The notes under the pieces were generated by a model, which saw nothing but the letters and a program-made list of their open reading frames with translations, did not search any database and had not been told where the DNA came from. Shown piece by piece: positions 1 to 5,270 of a stretch of DNA of 6,300 nt (positions are counted from its first letter, which is position 1; the number at the start of each line of letters is the position of its first letter). Made by a program: the position numbers and the translations under genes. The stretch is taken from the NCBI GenBank assembly GCA_018713755.1, contig DVOG01000020.1, forward strand, positions 1 through 6,300, written 5' to 3'. The stretch is from Candidatus Spyradosoma merdigallinarum (GTDB lineage Bacteria > Verrucomicrobiota > Verrucomicrobiia > Opitutales > UBA953).

Positions 1-303
1 GGGCATTTTTTCCCGCCGAGCGATCCCGCCTGCGCCGGCATGGATTCGCTGAAAATCGTCGCCCGCGCCGCGGAGGAAGCGTCGCGCCTCGGCTGGCGCG
101 TCGGCAACGTCGACGCGTCCGTCATCGCCGAGCGGCCGAAAATCGGGAAATACGTTCCCGCGATGCGCGAAAAGCTCGGCGCGGCGCTCGGCGTTCCCGC
201 CTCCCGCGTCGGCGTGAAGGCGACGACGAACGAAAAGCTCGGTTCGCTCGGCGCGGGCGAAGGCATCGCCGTTCACGCGGTTTGCCTGCTTTTGAAAAAA
301 TGA
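1..303 (+). CDS. ispF: 2-C-methyl-D-erythritol 2,4-cyclodiphosphate synthase, 3' part (truncated by window start)
   Basis: IspF converts 4-diphosphocytidyl-methylerythritol 2-phosphate into methylerythritol 2,4-cyclodiphosphate with release of CMP, a cytosolic step of the MEP isoprenoid pathway. The frame is open from the first base, so the gene starts upstream and an internal ATG at 40 is not the start. The visible 100 codons match the C-terminal two thirds of the family: a HFFPPSDPA stretch like the usual HFPDTDP loop, an MDSL helix start, GNVDASVIAERPK, the IPAMR-like VPAMREKL, the signature VKATTNEKLG, and GEGIAVHAV at the end. The N-terminal metal-binding Asp and His lie outside the window. 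The next gene begins 10 bases after the stop, so the two are probably co-transcribed. Identification is by family recognition and is firm. Confidence 0.95.
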   Translation, partial: GHFFPPSDPACAGMDSLKIVARAAEEASRLGWRVGNVDASVIAERPKIGKYVPAMREKLGAALGVPASRVGVKATTNEKLGSLGAGEGIAVHAVCLLLKK

Positions 304-313
304 TTCGGAAAAA

Positions 314-2029
314 ATGAAAATGCGTTTCCTGCTCCTTCTTTTTCTTGCCGGAACCTTTGCTGCGGGAACGTCCGCCGCCGAAGCGGAACCGGCGCTCCCG
401 CCGGAAAACGAGCGCGTCGTCGTCGTCGCCAACGCGGACGATCCCGAGTCGCTCGACGTCGCCGCGCACTACATGCGCGCGCGCGGCGTCCCCGCGGAAA
501 ATCTCGTCGCGCTGCCGATGCCGCGCGCCGAAACCGTTTCCTGGGCGGAATTTTCGGAAAAGGTCTTTTCCCCGCTGCGGCGGGAACTGACGCGGCGCGG
601 GCTGATCGACGGCTTCGTTCCCGAGGGCGTTCCCGCCGACGCGTTCGGGCGCGCGCCGCTCGCGTTCCCGCAGGATTTCGACCCGGAAAACGCGAGAAAT
701 GCGGAAAAGATTTCCTACGTCGTGCTTTGCCGCGGCGTGCCGCTGCGCATCGCGAACGACGCGTCCAAACTTCCGCCGCTCCCGCCGAAAACCTCGCCGG
801 ATGCGCCGGCGCGCAAGCGCGGCCCGCTGGAAGTCAACTGCGCGTCCGTCGACAGCGAAATCGCGCTCGTCGGCGTTCCCGACACGGAGGCGAACGGCGT
901 CGTCGTCAATCCGCATTACAAGGGAAATCTCGAGAAGCCCGCCGCGGGGCGGAAGCTTTTTCTGCGCGTCGCGCGGCTTGACGGCGTCACGGCGGCGGAC
1001 GCGCGCGCGCTGGTCGACAACGCGATTGCCGCGGAAAAGTCCGGGCTGCTCGGCCGCGCCTACGTCGACATCGGCGGGCCGCACAAGCAGGGCGACCGCT
1101 GGCTCGAGGAATGCGCGGAAAAGACGCGCGCGCTCGGCTTCGACACGAGCGTCGAGCGTTCCCGCGCGCTGATGGGCGCGGCGGCGCGCTACGACGCTCC
1201 CGCGCTGTATTTCGGCTGGTATTCCGGGAACGTCGGCGGATTTTTTCTCGACCCGAACTTCCGCTTTCCTCCGGGCGCGGCGGCGATTCACATTCACAGT
1301 TTTTCCGCGACGTCGATGCGTTCGAAAACCGCGTGGACGCCGGCGCTCGTCGCCCGCGGCGTCACGGCGACCGTCGGGAACGTCTACGAGCCGTATTTGG
1401 GCATGACGCACCTGCCGCATTACTTTCTCGAGGCGCTCGCCGCGGGAGAAACGGCGGGCGCGGCGGCGGCGTACGCGATTCCCGTGCTGAGCTGGCAGGG
1501 CGTTTTCGTCGGCGATCCGCTTTATCGGCCGTTCGCCAAGCCGCTTGCGGCGCAGATGTCCGACGCGCTGCGGGCGCCGACGCGCTTTTCTCAATACGCG
1601 TTTCTGCGCGCGGCGAATCTCGCGGAGAACGAGGGCGATCCCGCGAAGGCGCGGCGCATTCTGAGAAACGCGGAAATGTTCGCGCCCGGGCTCGCGCTGA
1701 ATTTTCTGCTCGCGCAGAAGGAAGTCGCGGAAAAAGGCGCGTGTTCCCGCCGCGTTTCCGTGCGCGTTCCCGAGCTCGAAAATCCCGGGCTGATGTTCGA
1801 GGCCGCGCGCCTGCTCGCGAAATCCGGACGCGCCGACGACGCGCTGAAAATTTATTCCGATCTTCTCGACCGCAATCTCGTTCCCGCCGCGGCGCGCGTC
1901 AAAGTGCTGCGCGAGGCCTGCGACTTCGCGCGTTCCCGCGGGAATGCCGCCGAGCTTGCCGTCTGGTATCCGGAGCTTGAACGGCTCACCGCGCCGAAAG
2001 CGAAAAAGGAAGGAGCGGGGAAAAAATGA
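314..2029 (+). CDS. secreted TIGR03790-family protein with helical-repeat C terminus
   Basis: This 571-residue protein is probably exported. Its N terminus has MKMR, a Leu-rich core at 5-17 and possible signal peptidase I sites at about 21-24. Residues 33-405 fit the uncharacterised TIGR03790 family: VVVVANADDPESLDVAAHYMRARGVP near the start, ISYVVLCRGVPLRI at 133-146, YFGWYSGNVGGF at 299-310, HIHSFSATSMRS at 326-337, GVTATVGNVYEPYLGMTH at 349-366, and LSWQGVFVGDPLYRPF at 392-407. From memory, this family occurs essentially in genomes that also carry exosortase, which suggests a link to surface-protein sorting; no reaction is known. Residues about 425-556 look like TPR-type helical repeats (for example ENEGDPAKARRILRNAEMFAP and AKSGRADDALKIYSDLLDR), and the tail is Lys-rich. 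The ATG at 314 has only a weak GGA 5 bases upstream; the ATG at 320 is a possible alternative. The stop overlaps the dtd start as ATGA. Confidence 0.87.
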   Translation: MKMRFLLLLFLAGTFAAGTSAAEAEPALPPENERVVVVANADDPESLDVAAHYMRARGVPAENLVALPMPRAETVSWAEFSEKVFSPLRRELTRRGLIDGFVPEGVPADAFGRAPLAFPQDFDPENARNAEKISYVVLCRGVPLRIANDASKLPPLPPKTSPDAPARKRGPLEVNCASVDSEIALVGVPDTEANGVVVNPHYKGNLEKPAAGRKLFLRVARLDGVTAADARALVDNAIAAEKSGLLGRAYVDIGGPHKQGDRWLEECAEKTRALGFDTSVERSRALMGAAARYDAPALYFGWYSGNVGGFFLDPNFRFPPGAAAIHIHSFSATSMRSKTAWTPALVARGVTATVGNVYEPYLGMTHLPHYFLEALAAGETAGAAAAYAIPVLSWQGVFVGDPLYRPFAKPLAAQMSDALRAPTRFSQYAFLRAANLAENEGDPAKARRILRNAEMFAPGLALNFLLAQKEVAEKGACSRRVSVRVPELENPGLMFEAARLLAKSGRADDALKIYSDLLDRNLVPAAARVKVLREACDFARSRGNAAELAVWYPELERLTAPKAKKEGAGKK

Positions 2030-2481
2030 GAGCCGTCGTTCAGCGCGTCAGCCGCGCTTCGGTGGAAATCGACGGGAACGTCGTCGGCGAAATCGGCGCG
2101 GGGATGCTTGTGCTGCTCGGCGCGGAAACCGGCGATTCCGAGCGCGACGTCGCATGGCTCGCTTCGCGGCTCGCCCGCGCGCGCATTTTCGACGACGGCG
2201 CGGGAAAGATGAATCTTTCCGTGCGCGACGTCGGCGGGAACGCGCTCGTCGTCAGCCAGTTCACGCTTTTCGGCACGATGAAAAAGGGCTCGCGCCCCTC
2301 GTTCAGCCGTGCCGCCGTTCCCGCGGACGCCGAGCCGCTTTACGAAAAATTCGTCGCCGCGCTTTCCGCGGAAATCGGCAAGCCGACTCCGACGGGGCGC
2401 TTCGGCGCGATGATGAACGTCGCGCTCGTCAACGACGGTCCCGTGACGCTCGTCTTCGATTCCCGCGTTCCCGAATTCTGA
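2026..2481 (+). CDS. dtd: D-aminoacyl-tRNA deacylase
   Basis: Dtd hydrolyses D-amino acids (and glycine mischarged on tRNA-Ala) from tRNA, a cytosolic homodimeric proofreading enzyme. The 151-residue product has the full family length. It begins with the standard MRAVVQRVSRASVEIDG and carries both signature motifs: SQFTLFG at 77-83 (usually SQFTLYA or SQFTLYG) and NDGPVT at 136-141, which holds the Gly-cisPro pair that rejects L-amino acids. KGSRPSFSRAA at 87-97 is also conserved. The ATG overlaps the stop of the preceding gene as ATGA, and a purine-rich AAGGAAGGAG at 2006-2015 lies 10 bases upstream, so translation is probably coupled to the TIGR03790 gene. Nothing is missing. Confidence 0.96.
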   Translation: MRAVVQRVSRASVEIDGNVVGEIGAGMLVLLGAETGDSERDVAWLASRLARARIFDDGAGKMNLSVRDVGGNALVVSQFTLFGTMKKGSRPSFSRAAVPADAEPLYEKFVAALSAEIGKPTPTGRFGAMMNVALVNDGPVTLVFDSRVPEF

Positions 2482-2495
2482 GAAAAAAGCTCAGA
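2477..2495. other. small hairpin spanning both convergent stop codons
   Basis: TCTGAG (2477-2482) and CTCAGA (2490-2495) are exact inverted copies around a 7-base A-rich loop. The dtd stop (2479-2481) and the hemL stop (2491-2493) lie in the two arms, so each strand reads TGA. With only a 6-pair stem and no T tract after it on either strand, it is at best a weak bidirectional transcription end. The 9-base gap holds nothing else. Confidence 0.25.
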
Positions 2496-3783
2496 GCGCG
2501 CGGATGCCGTCGCAGAGGACGCGCGCGGTTTTTTCGAGCGCCGCCTCGTCGTGCGCCGTCGAAATGAAGCACGATTCGTAAGGCGAGGGCGGAAGGAACA
2601 CGCCGTTTTCGAGCGCGAAGCGGAAAAGCTTTTTCGCCTTTTCGGGATCGGAGCGCGTCGCGTCTTCGAGGTCGCGCACGGGCTTTTCGCTGAAAAAGAG
2701 CGAAAACATGCCGCCGCAGCGCGGGACCTGCAGCGCGACTCCGCGTTCCCGCGCGGCGCGTTCCAGCTCGCCCGCGAGCGCTTCGCCGAAAGCGGAAAGC
2801 CGCGCGTAGACGTCTTTTTCGCGCAGCAGCTTTTCGACCGCCGCGATTCCCGCCGCGAGCGCGACCGGATGCCCGCAGAACGTTCCCGCCTGATAGACGC
2901 CGCCGAGCGGCGCGACGCTGTCCATGATGTCCGCGCGCCCGCCGAAGGCCCCGACGGGCAACCCGCCGCCGATGATTTTTCCGAGGCAGACCAAATCCGG
3001 CCGCACGCCGTGGACGCCCATCGTTCCCTGCAGGGAAACGCGGAAGCCCGTCATCACTTCGTCGAAAATCAGCAGCGCGCCGGCGTTTTTCGTCAATTCC
3101 CGCAGCTTTTCCAGAAAGCCGGGAACGGGCATGATGAAGCCGATGTTCCCGAGGAAGGGTTCGACGATGACCGCGGCGATTTCGTTCCCGCGCGCGGCGA
3201 AAAGCGCTTCCGCCGCGCCGACATCGTTGTAGGGCAGCACGAAGGTGTCCGCCGCCGTTCCCGCCGTCACGCCGAGGCTGTCCGGTCGGCCGAACGTCAT
3301 CGCTCCCGACCCGGCCTTGACGAGCAGCGCGTCGACGTGCCCGTGGTAGCCGCCCGCGAACTTCACGATTTTGTCGCGCCGCGTGAAGCCGCGCGCGAGC
3401 CGCAGCGCCGACATCGTCGCTTCCGTGCCGGAATTCGTCATGCGCACTTTTTCTACGGCGGGAACGACGCTCGCGAGCAGCTCCGCCATGCGCACTTCGT
3501 CAGGGGCGTTCGTCCCGAAGCCCAGCCCGCGGTCGACCGCCGCGTGCACGGCGGCGCGGATTTCGGCGTCGTTGTGCCCGAAAATCGCCGGTCCCCAGGT
3601 CAGCACGTAATCGATGAACTCGTTCCCGTCGGGCGTCCGCAGGCGACAGCCGTCCGCGGACTGCGTGTAAAACGGTTCCATGCCGACGTTGCGGAACGCG
3701 CGCACGGGAGAATTGACGCCGCCGGGAATCACCTTCTGCGCGCGCGCGAAAAGTTTCGAGGAAACGGGAAAAAGCTCTGCCAT
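2491..3783 (-). CDS. hemL: glutamate-1-semialdehyde 2,1-aminomutase
   Basis: HemL is a PLP/PMP enzyme that moves the amino group of glutamate-1-semialdehyde to give 5-aminolevulinate, the last step of the C5 route into haem and other tetrapyrroles. The 430-residue product matches the family length (about 425-430). Landmarks are IPGGVNSPVRAF at 19-30, VRMTNSGTEATMSALRLARG at 113-132, YHGHVDALLVKAGSG at 146-160, DEVMTGFR at 241-248, the PLP-binding lysine in CLGKIIGGG (K269), LPVGAFGG at 275-282 and QAGT at 298-301. The sequence after QAGT reads FCGHP where LSGNP is usual. The frame stays open a further 21 codons to an ATG at 3846. I chose 3783 because MAELFPVSSKLF aligns with known N termini and AAGGCG (complement 3791-3796) lies 7 bases upstream. 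It converges on dtd and diverges from rlmN. Confidence 0.97.
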   Translation of the reverse strand: MAELFPVSSKLFARAQKVIPGGVNSPVRAFRNVGMEPFYTQSADGCRLRTPDGNEFIDYVLTWGPAIFGHNDAEIRAAVHAAVDRGLGFGTNAPDEVRMAELLASVVPAVEKVRMTNSGTEATMSALRLARGFTRRDKIVKFAGGYHGHVDALLVKAGSGAMTFGRPDSLGVTAGTAADTFVLPYNDVGAAEALFAARGNEIAAVIVEPFLGNIGFIMPVPGFLEKLRELTKNAGALLIFDEVMTGFRVSLQGTMGVHGVRPDLVCLGKIIGGGLPVGAFGGRADIMDSVAPLGGVYQAGTFCGHPVALAAGIAAVEKLLREKDVYARLSAFGEALAGELERAARERGVALQVPRCGGMFSLFFSEKPVRDLEDATRSDPEKAKKLFRFALENGVFLPPSPYESCFISTAHDEAALEKTARVLCDGIRAL

Positions 3784-3817
3784 TTTTGTTCGCCTTGTAA
3801 AAAAAAGAATGCGGGGA

Positions 3818-3846
3818 ATTGAACGGCGGGAACGCGCGCTTTTCAA
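3818..3846 (-). promoter_or_regulatory. candidate sigma-70-type promoter for hemL
   Basis: Reading the minus strand, TTGAAA (complement 3841-3846, five of six matches to TTGACA) is followed after exactly 17 bases by TTCAAT (complement 3818-3823, four of six matches to TATAAT). A start near 3811 would leave a leader of about 27 bases containing the AAGGCG ribosome site. The position is right for hemL and it is the best promoter-like pair in the spacer, but the -10 box is weak and promoter rules of this lineage are not known to me. Confidence 0.4.
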
Positions 3847-3854
3847 GCCTTGAA
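3842..3854. repeat. 13-base palindrome in the hemL-rlmN divergent spacer, possible operator
   Basis: TTCAAGCCTTGAA is a perfect 6-1-6 dyad. It covers most of the candidate hemL -35 box, and its other half supplies a TTGAAG facing rlmN. With a 1-base centre it cannot make a good RNA hairpin, so if it matters it would be as a DNA site for a dimeric regulator. It is one of the few AT-containing stretches in a GC-rich spacer. Chance occurrence cannot be excluded. Confidence 0.35.
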
Positions 3855-3867
3855 GTTGCGTTCCGCA

Positions 3868-3889
3868 CGGGAACGGATAGGATTTCCCG
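3868..3889 (+). promoter_or_regulatory. hairpin presenting the rlmN ribosome binding site
   Basis: CGGGAA (3868-3873) can pair with TTCCCG (3884-3889) around a 10-base loop. The loop contains AGGA (3879-3882), the only Shine-Dalgarno-like sequence 8 bases before the rlmN ATG at 3891. The stem ends one base before the start codon. The arms are two facing cores of the iterated word described in the findings. Whether it controls translation is unknown, but AGGA supports the chosen start. Confidence 0.4.
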
Positions 3890-3890
3890 C

Positions 3891-4991
3891 ATGGAGAATT
3901 TTCGACCGCTCATCTTTTCCGAGACGAAGGAAACGCTCGCCGCGGCGCTGGAGGCGCAGGGCGAGAAGGCGTTCCGCGCCGCGCAGATTCTCGACTGGAT
4001 TTACAAAAAACGCGCCTCCTCGTTTGAGGAGATGACGAACCTGCCCGCGGGAACGCGCGCGCGGCTCGCGGAAATTTACGATTTCGCGCCGGCGGAACTC
4101 GTCGCGAAAAGCGAACAGGCGGGCGACGCCACGGAGAAATTTCTGCTGCGCATGCGCGACGGCGCGCTCGTCGAATGCGTGGTGCTGCGCGCGCCGCAGG
4201 AAAACGCCGCCGAAGCGCGTTCCCGCAAAACGGTCTGCATCTCGACGCAGGTCGGCTGCGCGCAGGGCTGCCGCTTTTGCGCGAGCGGGCTCTCCGGGTG
4301 GAAGCGCAACCTCGACGCCGGGGAAATCGTCGCGCAGCTGATGTTCGTCTGCCGGGAATGCGCCGACAAAGGAACGCGTGAAACCGGCTTCACCGATTTC
4401 GACAACATCGTCGTCATGGGCATGGGCGAGCCGCTGATGAACTGCGAGGCGACGATGCGCGCGCTGCGCATCGCGAACGCGCCCTGGGGCTTGGGCGTCG
4501 GCGCGCGGCGCATCACGATTTCCACGAGCGGAGTCGTGCCGAAAATCCGCGAGCTCGCGGACGACCCGATGCAGTTCCGCCTCGCGATCAGCCTGCACGG
4601 CGCGACGGACGAGGTGCGCTCCCGCATCATGCCCGTGAACAGGAAATATCCGCTCGCGCAGCTCATTCCCGCGGCGAAGGAATTTTCCGAAAAGCACGGA
4701 CGCATGATCACGCTCGAATTCATCCTGATCGAAGACGTGAACGATTCTCTCGAACAGGCGCGGAAACTCGCGGAAATCGCGCGTGAACTCCACGCGCACG
4801 TGAACCTCATTCCCTACAACGCGGTCGAAGGGCTTCCGTGGAAGCGCCCGTCGGGAAACCGCCAGATGCAGTTTCTGAAAGTGCTGCAGGAACGCCGCGT
4901 TCCCGCGACGCTGCGCCGCGAAAAAGGAGCCGGCATCGACGCCGCCTGCGGCCAGCTTCGCCTGCGCAACATCGACAAGGAAACGGCCTGA
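3891..4991 (+). CDS. rlmN: 23S rRNA (adenine-2503-C2)/tRNA (adenine-37-C2) methyltransferase, radical SAM
   Basis: RlmN methylates C2 of A2503 in 23S rRNA, and of A37 in a set of tRNAs, by a radical SAM mechanism with a methylated cysteine intermediate. The 366-residue product has family length. It has the N-terminal helical domain (FRAAQILDWIYKK at 28-40, MTNLP at 48-52), then TVCISTQVGCAQGCRFCASG with the iron-sulfur cysteines C123, C127 and C130, GMGEPLMN at 177-184, RITISTSG at 207-214, LAISLHGATDEVRSRIMPVN at 231-250 and NLIPYN at 305-310. The two catalytic cysteines are present: C116, and the methyl-carrying C353 in DAACGQL. The frame extends upstream to a TTG at 3819, but the ATG at 3891 gives the normal N terminus and has AGGA 8 bases upstream. 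A GC hairpin directly follows the stop. Confidence 0.96.
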   Translation: MENFRPLIFSETKETLAAALEAQGEKAFRAAQILDWIYKKRASSFEEMTNLPAGTRARLAEIYDFAPAELVAKSEQAGDATEKFLLRMRDGALVECVVLRAPQENAAEARSRKTVCISTQVGCAQGCRFCASGLSGWKRNLDAGEIVAQLMFVCRECADKGTRETGFTDFDNIVVMGMGEPLMNCEATMRALRIANAPWGLGVGARRITISTSGVVPKIRELADDPMQFRLAISLHGATDEVRSRIMPVNRKYPLAQLIPAAKEFSEKHGRMITLEFILIEDVNDSLEQARKLAEIARELHAHVNLIPYNAVEGLPWKRPSGNRQMQFLKVLQERRVPATLRREKGAGIDAACGQLRLRNIDKETA

Positions 4992-5016
4992 CGGCGGGAA
5001 CGCGCCGTTCCCGTCG
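4992..5016 (+). terminator. GC-rich hairpin after rlmN made of two facing motif copies
   Basis: The base after the rlmN stop begins an 11-pair stem (4992-5002 with 5006-5016, one G-T pair) closed by a 3-base loop. Its core is CGGGAAC facing GTTCCCG. Position and stability suit a transcription end for rlmN, and possibly for the convergent small gene at 5067-5270, but no T run follows on either strand. It is therefore not a textbook intrinsic terminator. The rest of the 75-base spacer holds an imperfect dyad at 5030-5049 and one more CGGGAA at 5056. Confidence 0.4.
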
Positions 5017-5066
5017 GGGACGGCGGCGATTTTCTTCCGCGGGAGAAAAGGGCGGCGGGAAGTCGC

Positions 5067-5270
5067 TCAGGCGCGGGAGTTCTTCAGCGCGCGGGCGATT
5101 TCGAGCGCGATCCTGCGGTGCGCGGGGCTCGCGCGCAGGCGCGCCGAGGATTCGTAGGCGGATTTCAGCTCGGAAATCATGCGCTCCGCCGCGGCGCGTT
5201 CCCGCGCCGTTTCCGGTGCCGCGTTTCCTTCCGGCTTCGTTTCGGGCGTTTTTTCCGTTTCGTCGTTCAT
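5067..5270 (-). CDS. small charged Ala-rich protein coupled to the sigma factor gene
   Basis: I do not recognise this 67-residue protein. The first 25 residues are rich in Glu, Thr, Pro and Lys and look disordered. Residues about 26-65 look like one or two amphipathic helices (AAAERMISELKSAYESSARLRAS, then HRRIALEIARALKN). There is no cysteine, signal peptide or membrane segment, so it does not look like a classical zinc-binding or membrane anti-sigma factor. Support for it being real is its translation set-up: its ATG overlaps the sigma gene stop as ATGA, and a perfect AAGGAG sits 8 bases upstream inside the sigma coding sequence. Its place suggests a partner or modulator of the sigma factor, but this is inference from position only. 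The same frame stays open upstream to 5969 as an Arg-rich shadow of the sigma gene; that extension is not real. Confidence 0.75.
   Translation of the reverse strand: MNDETEKTPETKPEGNAAPETARERAAAERMISELKSAYESSARLRASPAHRRIALEIARALKNSRA

Noticed and set aside
122..1594. 490-codon open frame on the minus strand opposite the TIGR03790 gene
   Set aside because: Its product is a monotonous Arg-rich sequence without domains. It is the usual antisense shadow of a high-GC gene and crosses from the TIGR03790 gene into ispF.
2551..3822. 423-codon plus-strand open frame opposite hemL
   Set aside because: It lies almost wholly opposite the well-conserved hemL sequence and has Arg/His/Ala-rich shadow composition with no recognisable motif.
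3784..3846. Upstream starts for hemL (ATG at 3846) and rlmN (TTG at 3819) that would make the genes overlap head to head
   Set aside because: Both extensions lie outside the conserved proteins, and each gene has a Shine-Dalgarno site before the shorter start.
3843..4799. 318-codon minus-strand open frame opposite rlmN
   Set aside because: It lies opposite the highly conserved radical SAM gene and its product has the same low-complexity shadow composition.
5030..5049. Dyad with TTTTCT and AGAAAA arms in the spacer between rlmN and the small gene
   Set aside because: The T-rich arm comes first and the A-rich arm last on both strands, the reverse of an intrinsic terminator, and the centre is too tight for a good RNA loop.
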